In this document: piece after piece, positions 6,731-13,819 of the stretch
How positions within the stretch are numbered: the stretch's first letter is position 1
Layout: the number at the start of each line of letters is the position of its first letter
NCBI RefSeq assembly: GCF_000369405.1
Contig: NZ_KB849994.1
Coordinates: 555,942-619,941 of the forward strand
Origin: Acinetobacter sp. ANC 3929
Lineage (GTDB): Bacteria > Pseudomonadota > Gammaproteobacteria > Pseudomonadales > Moraxellaceae
DNA length: 64,000 nt
Reading direction: 5' to 3'
Position numbers and translations under genes: made by a program
The notes under the pieces: model-generated
What the model saw: only the letters and a program-made list of their open reading frames with translations
What the model was told of the DNA's origin: nothing
Databases searched by the model: none

Positions 6731-7079
6731 GTCACAACGTGAAGAACTCAAGCGAAAATTTGATGGTCGCTGTGCTTATTGTGGTGACGATCTGACTGAT
6801 AAGTGGCATGCAGACCACCTGGAAGCAGTGGTGCGTGATTTAGTCACAGGTAAGCCTGAGAAGCCTGAAAACGATGTCTATGAGAACTTAATGCCAGCAT
6901 GCACAGCGTGTAATCACAACAAGCGTTCAATGTCATTGGAGTCATGGCGTGACTTGTTAGCCCACTATCGTGATGTTCAAGTTCCAAGAGATTGTTCTCA
7001 GATTCGTCACCTTATGCGTTTCGGTTTGGTTGAGTTCATCAAAAAACCAGTGGTTTTCTATTTTGAGCAGGTGAAGTGA
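6717..7079 (+). CDS. HNH endonuclease
   Basis: The 120-residue protein has a canonical HNH core: CAYCGDDL near residue 19, WHADHLEAV (catalytic His), then NLMPACTACNHNKRSMSLESWR. The two CxxC pairs would bind a structural zinc. The ATG at 6717 is preceded by GAGAGGG. It lies in the early/middle region, not beside terminase, so a role in homing, host DNA degradation or recombination is possible; the sequence does not decide this. One of three HNH-like genes in the prophage. Confidence 0.85.
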   Translation: MKLTKSQREELKRKFDGRCAYCGDDLTDKWHADHLEAVVRDLVTGKPEKPENDVYENLMPACTACNHNKRSMSLESWRDLLAHYRDVQVPRDCSQIRHLMRFGLVEFIKKPVVFYFEQVK

Positions 7080-7240
7080 TGAGAGGAAATTCAGAAATAG
7101 AGGATGAAATCAAGAAGTCTTTGGAGTTGGAGGATTTTGATAAATATCACAATCTTTTAGGTGAAAGAGAAACAAACAAACTAATTGAAACTATACACAA
7201 GGCAGCAAGAGAATATGAATCAAATTACAAAATGCAATGA
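7079..7240 (+). CDS. Small hypothetical phage protein, 53 aa
   Basis: A 53-codon ORF whose ATG shares a base with the stop of the HNH gene (TGATG). The product is strongly charged and helical (EIEDEIKKSLELEDFDKYH). The next gene starts inside its last 26 bases. Tight packing in the operon supports it being real, but there is no recognisable domain. Confidence 0.45.
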   Translation: MRGNSEIEDEIKKSLELEDFDKYHNLLGERETNKLIETIHKAAREYESNYKMQ

Positions 7241-7607
7241 CGAAAGAATGTGTGCTAGGTGCTTCACTGGCGATAAGTGTGAAGTGATGAGAAGTGAATT
7301 TGAGAAAACCAAAGCTTATGAATTGTGCAAATCATGGCAGATGGACTTTGATGAAGAACTGCAAACTTATTACTCAATCAATCCAATGTTTCACAGTGAT
7401 GTAACAGTGATAAATTCAGCATGGCGTATGTACCAAGAACGCCAGACCGAGGTGGATGAGCTGCAAAAGCGGGTGGATTTAGTCAAGCAACTGATCCAAG
7501 CCTATAAAGACGAAGAAAAAGAGCTTGAGCTTAAAGAGTGGGAACAATCAACAATCTACGGTCGATTTGCAATTGAGTTAGAGCAAGCGCTCAAGGGGGA
7601 GACATGA
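7215..7607 (+). CDS. Hypothetical phage protein with Cys cluster and coiled coil, 130 aa
   Basis: I start at MNQITKCNDERMCARC (ATG at 7215). A TTG at 7185 and an ATG at 7248 are alternatives, and no start has a clear binding site. The N-terminus has four cysteines within ~25 residues (KCNDERMCARCFTGDKCEV), a potential zinc site. The C-terminal half (ERQTEVDELQKRVDLVKQL onward) is a likely coiled coil. Unrecognised family. Ends in an ATGA overlap with the next gene. Confidence 0.55.
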   Translation: MNQITKCNDERMCARCFTGDKCEVMRSEFEKTKAYELCKSWQMDFDEELQTYYSINPMFHSDVTVINSAWRMYQERQTEVDELQKRVDLVKQLIQAYKDEEKELELKEWEQSTIYGRFAIELEQALKGET

Positions 7608-7966
7608 AAGCAATCAAGATCCCTTGTGAGCATGATTTGTTGAGCAGCAATCACAACACATGGGTTGATGCCGTTATGCGCTGTAAGGGTGGAAGCCCTT
7701 ACTGTGGCGCAGATGGATATTGCCATGCTGGTGGTGGTTGTTTTGCTGACCAAGAGATGACAAGAGAGCAAGCAATCTTGGAAGTTGATCGTTTATCACA
7801 AGAACTCTACAACGCAAAAATCGAGAATGACAAGTTGCGAAATATGGGTAGTCAGTTGGTCAATCAACTTGAATTAGCCAAAGAACAGAATCTTAAAAGT
7901 GGCAATGATCAGCGAGTTTTTGCTTTGAAATTCTGTATTCACGAAATCAAGAAAGCGATGGGGTGA
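7604..7966 (+). CDS. Hypothetical Cys-rich/coiled-coil phage protein, 120 aa
   Basis: Overlaps the previous stop (ATGA). The first 50 residues contain spaced cysteines and histidines (IPCEHD, MRCKGGSPYCGADGYCHAG), likely a metal-binding knuckle. Residues ~55-95 form a coiled coil (LEVDRLSQELYNAKIENDKL). The general layout resembles its upstream neighbour, though the sequences are not obviously duplicates. No function known to me. Confidence 0.55.
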   Translation: MKAIKIPCEHDLLSSNHNTWVDAVMRCKGGSPYCGADGYCHAGGGCFADQEMTREQAILEVDRLSQELYNAKIENDKLRNMGSQLVNQLELAKEQNLKSGNDQRVFALKFCIHEIKKAMG

Positions 7967-7969
7967 TCT

Positions 7970-8371
7970 ATGACCACATTCAAAGAGGCTCAAAGAAGTA
8001 GATCAAAACCTGTGGCGCGTTCAAGCGTGTCACGGAAGTTTGGTAAGACAGTCAGCAAAGGTGACGCTCTATTAGAGAATCATCTCAATGCTCTAAAGAT
8101 TCCATTTACTAAAGAGTATCGGTTTCATCCTGAGCGCAGATGGTTAGCAGATTTCAGAATTGATGACATGCCCATCCTGGTTGAAGTGGAAGGTGGTGTA
8201 TTCAGCAATGGTCGGCACACCAGAGGCGAAGGCTACACAAAAGACTGTGAGAAGTATTCAGCAGCAGCTGTAAACGGTTGGTTCGTGATTCGTGGCACAA
8301 CAGCACAAATCAAAGAAGGATTAGTCATCCAATGGATTGAGAAGCTTATTGAACGGTTGAGAGGTGGGTGA
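7970..8371 (+). CDS. Vsr/DUF559-like PD-(D/E)XK nuclease
   Basis: A 133-residue protein with the fold signature of small PD-(D/E)XK nucleases: GDALLENHLNALKIPF, then WLADFRIDD (acidic residue), then ILVEVEGGVFSNGRHTRGEGY (ExE motif) and EKYSAAAVNGWFVIRG. The same motif order is seen in phage Vsr-like endonucleases. The basic N-terminus may bind DNA. Its position in the middle region suggests processing of replication intermediates, although that is inference. Stops one base into the next ATG. Confidence 0.7.
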   Translation: MTTFKEAQRSRSKPVARSSVSRKFGKTVSKGDALLENHLNALKIPFTKEYRFHPERRWLADFRIDDMPILVEVEGGVFSNGRHTRGEGYTKDCEKYSAAAVNGWFVIRGTTAQIKEGLVIQWIEKLIERLRGG

Positions 8372-8637
8372 TGGATAAAGAGGCTTGGGATTTAACTTGT
8401 CGATGGCACATTCAGAAAGTGAAGAATTTTTACTCTGATCAGTGGTGTGATTTAAAAGATGCGCTAGAGGAATTATTGAAATTGTTCATGATAACTCTAC
8501 GAATTGTACTATCACCATTTGCTTGGATTTTGATTCTAGCTGTAGAACTAAGATGCTATTACAAACAATTAAAAACTTATGACAAAGAAAGTCGTGAACG
8601 AGTTAGAAAACACATAGAACGATCAGAAAAGAATTGA
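8371..8637 (+). CDS. Small phage membrane protein, 88 aa
   Basis: One hydrophobic segment, roughly residues 38-58 (LFMITLRIVLSPFAWILILA), is flanked by charged helices, with a basic tail (RERVRKHIERSEKN). The ATG at 8371 shares its A with the previous stop and has AGAGG six bases upstream. Topology and function are not clear; no known family. Confidence 0.55.
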   Translation: MDKEAWDLTCRWHIQKVKNFYSDQWCDLKDALEELLKLFMITLRIVLSPFAWILILAVELRCYYKQLKTYDKESRERVRKHIERSEKN

Positions 8638-8646
8638 GGTGACGGT

Positions 8647-9195
8647 ATGAATGCGGCAGTAGTAACAGAAAAATTATCTAATCTTGAATGGGTTGGGCAG
8701 CAGATGAGAGCTAAAACAGCAAACTATGAAGCTTCAACAATGTCGACTGGTGAGAAGGCACCAACGTGGGAAGAGCGTTGCGGAGCTATTGCATCAATTG
8801 AAGATCAAGCAACAAAGGCATATTGTGAAATTCTGGTTTGGGGTGATTCCCGTGATACTACTCAAGCGTTCAAAATTCTGGTTGAGCATATTGGAAAGAT
8901 TTTATATGACGCAGAAATCACAGAGCGCCAGCGTCATCACTTCGATTTAAAGCTGTTCTGTAAGAAGATTGCTCGTATGCAGGTGTATTTCACATTACGC
9001 CCTGAGATCAAAGAAGATCGTACGTTGCAGGGCCAGTTAAAGTTCTGTGGCATTAATGAGATCAAGGCGGACACCTATAGCAAGAACTATGCATATCTAG
9101 GCGCCATGGTGAATATCATGCTTAAAGACATGGAAGATGAGATCGATTTTTATGTTGGTGAATACCGCCGAAAACTAAACAAGACAATCAATTGA
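8647..9195 (+). CDS. Hypothetical phage protein at the antiterminator (Q) position, 182 aa
   Basis: The protein is soluble, with a basic helical C-terminal half (ITERQRHHFDLKLFCKKIARMQ) and a strong GAGGTGACGGT leader before the ATG. It is the last gene of the early/middle operon, and the next ~360 bases carry several hairpins and terminators before the late genes. That is where lambda-type phages encode Q-class antiterminators. I see no decisive Q motif, so this is a positional guess. Confidence 0.5.
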   Translation: MNAAVVTEKLSNLEWVGQQMRAKTANYEASTMSTGEKAPTWEERCGAIASIEDQATKAYCEILVWGDSRDTTQAFKILVEHIGKILYDAEITERQRHHFDLKLFCKKIARMQVYFTLRPEIKEDRTLQGQLKFCGINEIKADTYSKNYAYLGAMVNIMLKDMEDEIDFYVGEYRRKLNKTIN

Positions 9196-9267
9196 CAGCT
9201 ATAAGGATTTAAGATATTGTTTTCCCATACTGGTCGTATTACGGTTCATACCGAGACCAAGCCATTA

Positions 9268-9293
9268 AAGCTCATCGAAAGGTGGGCTTTTTT
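9268..9293 (+). terminator. Rho-independent terminator after the early operon
   Basis: A 9-bp stem (AAGCTCATC with GGTGGGCTT, including G-T pairs) with a GAAA tetraloop is followed by TTTT. It would stop early transcripts unless antiterminated. Confidence 0.75.
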
Positions 9294-9532
9294 GTTTCTG
9301 GAGTTACCTACTAGGCTCTATAAATTTAGTAGGATATTATCTGGTCAATAATATATATGAAGGGTGCGGGTTTTGAACAAGACACTACCCTTGGATTGAC
9401 CACCTAAAGAGGTGAGTATTTACTTGCGGATTGGCGACCCCTTAACACATCAGTCAGCCTTAAACTACGTTACTGCTCAGCCCAGTTGTTCATTTGAATA
9501 GCTGGGCTGTTTTAATCCAGTTTCCTCTTTAT

Positions 9533-9556
9533 GCCCTGCTTCGGTGGGGCTTTTTT
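9533..9556 (+). terminator. Terminator just upstream of the phage tRNA
   Basis: GCCCTGC pairs with GTGGGGC around a TTCG tetraloop, followed by six Ts. It ends only two bases before the tRNA-Arg, so the tRNA must be read through from upstream or processed from a transcript that ignores this stop. Confidence 0.7.
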
Positions 9557-9558
9557 AT

Positions 9559-9635
9559 GCGCCATTCGTCTAATTGGATAAGACATCATAATTCTAGTGT
9601 GATTGATGTGGGTTCGAGTCCTGCATGGCGTGCCA
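9559..9635 (+). tRNA. tRNA-Arg (UCU anticodon), prophage-encoded
   Basis: A full cloverleaf can be drawn: acceptor GCGCCAT/ATGGCGT, D-stem GTCT/AGAC, anticodon stem TCATA/TGTGA with loop ATTCTAG (anticodon TCT, reads AGA), T-stem GTGGG/CCTGC with loop TTCGAGT, discriminator G and encoded CCA. It lies inside the prophage between the early and late blocks, so it is phage cargo and not an attachment site. AGA codons are frequent in these AT-rich phage genes. Confidence 0.88.
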
Positions 9636-9654
9636 ATTTATTCAGAGAATGTCT

Positions 9655-9858
9655 ATGGACACAATCGAAGCGAAGAAGAATCTTGAAATTTACAAGAAGA
9701 ACGTAGTGCTTTTGCAGAATTACAATCACTTGTTTAGCAGCCACACTTTCAAGAATGACTGTCAACGTGAAATTAATACGCTTACAAAACGAATTGAGAA
9801 TCTAGAAGATGCGTTCGCAAAAGAGGCTAAACGAAATAAGGCAGTTGCCATGCGTTAG
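9655..9858 (+). CDS. Hypothetical coiled-coil phage protein, 67 aa
   Basis: The protein starts shortly after the tRNA. I prefer MDTIEAKKNLEIYK (ATG at 9655, AGAG seven bases upstream) over the ATG six bases earlier. The sequence is almost entirely helical and charged (NTLTKRIENLEDAFAKEAKRNK). It overlaps the next gene by 50 bases. No function recognised. Confidence 0.5.
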   Translation: MDTIEAKKNLEIYKKNVVLLQNYNHLFSSHTFKNDCQREINTLTKRIENLEDAFAKEAKRNKAVAMR

Positions 9859-10087
9859 ATGCGGATCTAGTCCTTCACAGGCTGCACATTCAAACAGTTC
9901 GAAGCACGGTAAGTCCCGTGGACGCAAGGCGGATGATTGCTACACAGTTCCACTTTGCCACTCATGCCACAGTCAATTCGACCAATTCAACCTAGGCACA
10001 AGACAAGAATCAGAAGCTTTGTTTGAGCAGTGGTTGGAAAAGACTGAGAGGATGTTAAACATTGGGTACAACAATGAGGTATTTTGA
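9809..10087 (+). CDS. DUF968-like zinc/HNH-type nuclease
   Basis: A compact metal-binding protein with PCVRCGSS, AAHSNSSKHGKSRGRK, then VPLCHSCHSQFDQF. This Cys-Cys/His/Cys-Cys-His order resembles DUF968/DUF1364 phage HNH-type proteins found near ninB. The gene overlaps the upstream small ORF and is followed by the NinB-like gene (TGATG overlap). A role in recombination or DNA processing is likely but not shown. Confidence 0.7.
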   Translation: MRSQKRLNEIRQLPCVRCGSSPSQAAHSNSSKHGKSRGRKADDCYTVPLCHSCHSQFDQFNLGTRQESEALFEQWLEKTERMLNIGYNNEVF

Positions 10088-10581
10088 TGGAACCAGTCGT
10101 CTACAAAATCCAGAATCACTATGATGTTGCTAGAGTCGCCAATTATCTTAATTTAAATCATGGCAGAGCGGCAGGCGAAGGTAAGCCACTTGTTGTGCAT
10201 ATTCAAGAAGACACCAAAGATAGATCAAAAGCTCAAAACAAACTCTACTGGAAATGGCTCAGTCAATGGGCGAAGCATCAAGGTACAGATAAAGATAATG
10301 AGCATTTATTCTTTAAGCGTAAATTCTTAGCAACGATCTACTTTCGTGATGATGTGGGTCAGTATCGAAATACATTCAATGCAGTGAAAGCATTAAAAGA
10401 TCAGAAGCATCCGTTATATAACCAAGTGGCAGCAGGACTAAATGAACTGATAAGCACGACTGATGCAAGTGTTCAGCAATTTACTGAGTATCTAAATGAC
10501 ATTCATGCGTTTTGTAATAAGCAGGGGTGTTGGTTGGAAACGCCTGAAGATTTGATGTGGGTGGTGGAGAGCAAGGCATGA
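10087..10581 (+). CDS. NinB-like recombination protein
   Basis: The order PLVVHIQEDTKDRSKAQNKLYWKWL, then FTEYLNDIHAFCNKQGC, then TPEDLMWVVE matches lambda NinB, which modulates phage recombination as an ORF family protein binding single-stranded DNA. Length 164 residues versus about 146 in lambda. The ATG at 10087 overlaps the previous stop and follows GAGG. It precedes late genes, as the nin genes do. Confidence 0.78.
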   Translation: MEPVVYKIQNHYDVARVANYLNLNHGRAAGEGKPLVVHIQEDTKDRSKAQNKLYWKWLSQWAKHQGTDKDNEHLFFKRKFLATIYFRDDVGQYRNTFNAVKALKDQKHPLYNQVAAGLNELISTTDASVQQFTEYLNDIHAFCNKQGCWLETPEDLMWVVESKA

Positions 10582-10829
10582 CATGCAAATCATGTGAAGA
10601 ACGTCGTGAATGGATTAAACAACAATATGAACGAGCAAAAGCAAGAACAGCAGCAGCTATCAAGCGAATTACTGGCGCTGATGCAGAAGATAGTGGAGCA
10701 GAACACAACACTGATTCAGCAGATAGCGAACAAGGATCAGATAATTCTGGCAGCACTGGAACAGAGCAACGAACTCCTGTTGCAATTAAGCGAACAGGAA
10801 GACGAACTGCCAAGATCGAGAACGATTGA
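10578..10829 (+). CDS. Small phage protein with CxxC start, overlapped by another frame, 83 aa
   Basis: The N-terminus MTCKSCEERREWIKQQYERAKAR looks like a real phage gene (CxxC and helix), and the ATG overlaps the NinB-like stop (ATGA) with GGAG upstream. The second half (GADAEDSGAEHNTDSADSEQ) is low-complexity and lies wholly inside the coiled-coil gene in the next frame. This suggests that an earlier stop was lost and the gene extended over its neighbour. Confidence 0.55.
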   Translation: MTCKSCEERREWIKQQYERAKARTAAAIKRITGADAEDSGAEHNTDSADSEQGSDNSGSTGTEQRTPVAIKRTGRRTAKIEND

Positions 10830-10833
10830 TTGA
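10627..10833 (+). CDS. Coiled-coil phage protein nested over the upstream gene, 68 aa
   Basis: MNEQKQEQQQLSSELLALMQ then KIVEQNTTLIQQIANKDQ: a regular helical, leucine-patterned protein that reads like a small phage protein. It is encoded in a different frame from the 10578-10829 gene and overlaps it almost completely. The start has no strong binding site, so expression may depend on coupling to the upstream gene. Confidence 0.5.
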   Translation: MNEQKQEQQQLSSELLALMQKIVEQNTTLIQQIANKDQIILAALEQSNELLLQLSEQEDELPRSRTID

Positions 10834-10840
10834 GGTGAGT

Positions 10841-11077
10841 ATGTCTAGAAGACTGGTATTAAAACGAACGCAAGGTTCTAAAGGATCGCTAGCATTACAT
10901 GATGCAATTACTGGTGAATTACTTGTATCACAACAGGAACTCAAGATTGAATCACACCCGAATGGTTATGTTGAGCTTAACGTTAAGTTCATCGTAGATG
11001 GTGATCGGTTGAGAATAGTAGGTGATCATGAAACTACGGACATTAAAGCCGAGACTCCAAACTACCAAGACGCCTAA
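10841..11077 (+). CDS. Hypothetical phage protein, 78 aa
   Basis: The start MSRRLVLKRTQGSKGSLAL follows a GAGGTGAGT binding site. Reads as a small mixed alpha/beta protein, with alternating hydrophobic strands (LLVSQQELKIESHPNGYVELNVKF). Similar small proteins precede HNH genes in Acinetobacter phages. It overlaps the HNH gene by 50 bases. No defined family. Confidence 0.5.
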   Translation: MSRRLVLKRTQGSKGSLALHDAITGELLVSQQELKIESHPNGYVELNVKFIVDGDRLRIVGDHETTDIKAETPNYQDA

Positions 11078-11321
11078 ACAATCTAACTGGGGTCAAGGAC
11101 GTGGTGGTCGCCCATGGCGAAGACTTAAAGCAAGCATTCATTTAAGAGATAAGTACACATGCCAGTGTTGTGGTGTTGTAACTATGGAGCTTGAGCTTGA
11201 TCATATTGTGAATGTGGCTCAGGGTGGTAATGATGAGGAAAGCAATCTTCAATCGTTATGTGTGCCTTGTCATAAAGAGAAGACATTGAGGGAGAGTGGG
11301 CAGTGGGTAATAAAACAATAG
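11028..11321 (+). CDS. HNH endonuclease beside the terminase genes
   Basis: A 97-residue HNH protein: CQCCGVVTMELELDHIVNVA (zinc knuckle and catalytic His), QGGNDEESNLQSLCVPCHKEK (second knuckle). HK97-like phages commonly carry an HNH nuclease directly upstream of the small terminase gene, where it works with terminase in cos or DNA packaging. The short distance to terS (about 310 bases) fits this. The start ATG at 11028 has AGGTG just upstream. Confidence 0.85.
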   Translation: MKLRTLKPRLQTTKTPKQSNWGQGRGGRPWRRLKASIHLRDKYTCQCCGVVTMELELDHIVNVAQGGNDEESNLQSLCVPCHKEKTLRESGQWVIKQ

Positions 11322-11482
11322 AAGATATGGTCCATGATTACGCTATAGCAAGCATTCAATCTGGTAAGTCGGTAACACTGGATGATGTTAAGAGCTTTTG
11401 CCTTTTGGCTAGAGATGTAAAACAAGAGGCTAAGCGAGCACAGCAATCCATAACCCAAGATGAACAGCGCCGGAGATGGTGA
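11303..11482 (+). CDS. Small hypothetical phage protein, 59 aa
   Basis: A GTG-started 59-codon ORF with GGAG eight bases upstream. The protein (VGNKTIEDMVHDYAIASIQS, then LDDVKSFCLLARDVKQEAKR) is helical with a normal amino-acid mix. It overlaps the HNH 3' end by 19 bases and lies between HNH and the presumed cos region. Function unknown. Confidence 0.5.
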   Translation: MGNKTIEDMVHDYAIASIQSGKSVTLDDVKSFCLLARDVKQEAKRAQQSITQDEQRRRW

Positions 11483-11526
11483 ATTTAATTATTAAAATTT
11501 GCATCAAAATGGTGCGTAAAATATCA

Positions 11527-11590
11527 GCAGGCAGGGGGGGAGTTAAAATTTTCAAGCTCAAAGCTCACGGACACCGCCGCCCTCCTCACT
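11527..11590 (+). other. Candidate cos / packaging site
   Basis: Two GC-rich patches stand out in an otherwise AT-rich gap right before terS: GCAGGCAGGGGGGG (11527-11540) and CACGGACACCGCCGCCCTCC (11566-11585). No gene fits. Position between an HNH gene and terS is where HK97-type phages have cos. The exact nick positions cannot be read from sequence. Confidence 0.4.
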
Positions 11591-11634
11591 TATAAGAAAA
11601 AATCAGTTTTCAAAAATATGTTAAAGGAGGGTAT

Positions 11635-12084
11635 ATGGCTTTAACAGAAAAAAAGAAGGCATTTGCCCTCGCAAAACGAAACGGCAAAGACAATAAAGAA
11701 GCTGCCATTTTAGCTGGATGTCCTGAAAAGACTGCATCTGCGGCAGGAGCGCGTTTAGCAAAAGATCCTGATGTTATTGCTTATCTGAAACGACTTGAAG
11801 AAGCCACTCCCCAGCAAGTTGTTAAACATGAGGTTAAACCTTTAACAACTTTCACATCTATCCAGACTGCCAATAAGTTGGACGATCCGCTTGAGTTCTT
11901 GAAGTCAGTCTACACAGACCAAGTTGAAGATATGGCTCTACGTGTACGAGCTGCCCAAGCAGCCCTTCCATACGTCCACGGCAAAGTAGCTGAAAAGGGC
12001 AAGAAAGAAACCAAAGAAGATGCTGCTAAGGCTGCTACAAAGTCAGGCAAGTTTGGAACTTTAAATAATCAATTACCGAGCTAG
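11635..12084 (+). CDS. Terminase small subunit
   Basis: The N-terminal part (ALAKRNGKDNKEAAILAGCPEK, then TASAAGARLAKDPDVIAYLKRL) is a typical helix-turn-helix of phage small terminase (Terminase_2-like), followed by a helical oligomerisation region and a Lys-rich tail. A strong AAAGGAGGGTAT leader precedes the ATG. Directly upstream of the large subunit. It should recognise the packaging site, probably the GC-rich region just upstream. Confidence 0.85.
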   Translation: MALTEKKKAFALAKRNGKDNKEAAILAGCPEKTASAAGARLAKDPDVIAYLKRLEEATPQQVVKHEVKPLTTFTSIQTANKLDDPLEFLKSVYTDQVEDMALRVRAAQAALPYVHGKVAEKGKKETKEDAAKAATKSGKFGTLNNQLPS

Positions 12085-12087
12085 TTT

Positions 12088-13764
12088 ATGTCATCAATGT
12101 CACCAATCTGGACTACAGCTTGCCCAGATTGGGCGACACGTATTGTCAATAAACAATCTTTAATGCCTTGTGAGCCATTATTTCCACAAGTTGCCGATGT
12201 TGCAGAGCGAATTTTTAATGAATTGATCTTAGTTGATGTGATGGGTAGCCCAAAGATGTGTGATGTCACATTACCATGGGTGTTGGAGTTTGTACGGGCA
12301 ATTGCAGGTGCATTAGATCCAAATACCAAGCGTCGATTAATCCGAGAATTCTTCCTTCTGATCTCAAAGAAGAATACTAAGTCTACGATTGCCGCAGCAA
12401 TCATGCTTCTCTTACTGATTCTGAATGACCGCCTTTCTGCTGAACTTATTATCTTGGCACCCACGAAAGAAGTTGCTGACAATAGCTTTAACCCGATTCG
12501 TGACTTCATTCGGGCAGATGATGAACTAAGCGAAATGATGAATGTGTCTGAGCACACAAAGACAGTTACTCACTTGGGTACAAGTGCAACACTTAAGGTC
12601 ATCGCAGCGGAATCTAATGCAGCAGCAGGTAAAAAGGCTTCAATCATTTTGATTGATGAAGTTTGGCTATTTGGTAAGCGTGCCAATGCTGAATCAATGT
12701 TCCGTGAAGCAAAAGGAGGTTTGGCATCGCGTCCAGAAGGCTGTGTGATTTACCTGTCCACTATGTCAGATGAGGTGCCATGCGGTGTATTCAAGCAGCT
12801 TTTAGACTATGCCCGCGATGTAAGGGATGGAATTAAAGAGGATAAACAATTCCTGCCTTTAATCTATGAATTCCCTAAAAAGATGATAGAAGCGGGCGAA
12901 CACTTAAATCCTGAAAACTTCTATATCACAAACCCGAACTTGGGTGCGTCCGTAGACCTTGAGTATCTTATTTCAGAGTTTAAAAAGGTCAAGGATGCTG
13001 GTGAAGAATCCCTTAGAGACTTCTTGGCCAAGCACTTAAACATCGAAATCGGCATGAATCTACGCGCCAATCGTTGGGCTGGTGCTGAATACTGGAACAA
13101 GCAAAAGCACGTCTTTGGATTAGATCAGATCATTGAACAGTCTGATGTCATCACAATGGGAATCGATGGCGGTGGGTTGGACGATTTGCTGGGGTTCGCT
13201 GTACTTGGCAGACTTAAAAAAGACCCACGTATCTGGTGGCTTTGGAATCATGCATGGGCTAATAAAATAGCTTTAGAGCGCCGCAAGGAAAATATTCCGA
13301 AGTATCAAGACTTTCAAGCCGAACATTCTTTAACTGTGGTTGAGCGTGTGGGTGATGATATTGACCAGCTCGCAGCGATTGCCAAGAAAGTTTATGACAG
13401 TGGCAAACTTAATAAGATTGGGCTTGATCCACTCGGGTTAGGCGGTTTGCTTGATGGATTACTGGAAGCAGGGATACCAGAGGGTGCCATGTTTGGTGTG
13501 CCACAAGGACACAAACTCATGTCCTATATTTTAACGACTGAACGCAAATTAGCAGAAGGTAATTTATTCCATGCAGGGCAGCAACTCATGACATGGGCGG
13601 CAGGTAATGCGCGTGTAGTGATGATTGGCAATGGTATGCGAATAACCAAGCAAGAATCTGGAATCGGGAAGATTGACCCTTTGATTGCCACGTTTAATGC
13701 GGTGGCGCTTATGTCAATGAACCCAGAGCCAAGCACAAAAGAATACAACGTCTTTTTCGTATAA
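12088..13764 (+). CDS. Terminase large subunit (HK97-like)
   Basis: The 558-residue ATPase/nuclease shows a deviant Walker A (ISKKNTKST, ~residue 92), Walker B plus catalytic Glu (SIILIDEVW, ~residue 190) and nuclease acidic residues in MGIDGGGLDDLLG (~355) and IGLDPLG (~450). These are features of the HK97/Terminase_1 family that cuts and pumps DNA into the prohead. The gene begins three bases after terS. A strong hairpin terminator follows the stop. Confidence 0.93.
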   Translation: MSSMSPIWTTACPDWATRIVNKQSLMPCEPLFPQVADVAERIFNELILVDVMGSPKMCDVTLPWVLEFVRAIAGALDPNTKRRLIREFFLLISKKNTKSTIAAAIMLLLLILNDRLSAELIILAPTKEVADNSFNPIRDFIRADDELSEMMNVSEHTKTVTHLGTSATLKVIAAESNAAAGKKASIILIDEVWLFGKRANAESMFREAKGGLASRPEGCVIYLSTMSDEVPCGVFKQLLDYARDVRDGIKEDKQFLPLIYEFPKKMIEAGEHLNPENFYITNPNLGASVDLEYLISEFKKVKDAGEESLRDFLAKHLNIEIGMNLRANRWAGAEYWNKQKHVFGLDQIIEQSDVITMGIDGGGLDDLLGFAVLGRLKKDPRIWWLWNHAWANKIALERRKENIPKYQDFQAEHSLTVVERVGDDIDQLAAIAKKVYDSGKLNKIGLDPLGLGGLLDGLLEAGIPEGAMFGVPQGHKLMSYILTTERKLAEGNLFHAGQQLMTWAAGNARVVMIGNGMRITKQESGIGKIDPLIATFNAVALMSMNPEPSTKEYNVFFV

Positions 13765-13780
13765 AACACATTTCACAGAT

Positions 13781-13803
13781 AACCGCCTTAATTGGCGGTT
13801 TTT
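13781..13803 (+). terminator. Terminator after terL
   Basis: AACCGCC pairs with GGCGGTT across TTAATT, followed by TTT. It falls between terL and the prohead protease and would give the two parts different transcript levels. Confidence 0.65.
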
Positions 13804-13819
13804 GCATTTTGGAGGGGCT

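Larger units (their letters stand above)
9232..9558 (+). other. Structured intergenic region before late genes
   Basis: No plausible gene. Read as RNA it has a chain of hairpins: GGTC..CGGT-TCAT-ACCG..GACC (9232-9258), a terminator (9268-9293), CCTACTA/TAGTAGG (9307-9333), AAGGGT/ACCCTT (9360-9392), CACCT-AAAG-AGGTG (9401-9414), CAGCCCAG/CTGGGCTG with TTTT (9478-9514) and a second terminator (9533-9556). It resembles a late-promoter/antitermination zone or a small non-coding RNA locus. Confidence 0.5.

Noticed and set aside
9559..9635. Phage tRNA as an attachment site
   Set aside because: It lies in the middle of the prophage, far from the integrase.
9494..9706. 70-codon frame across the tRNA
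   Set aside because: It reads through the terminator and the tRNA-Arg; not a gene.
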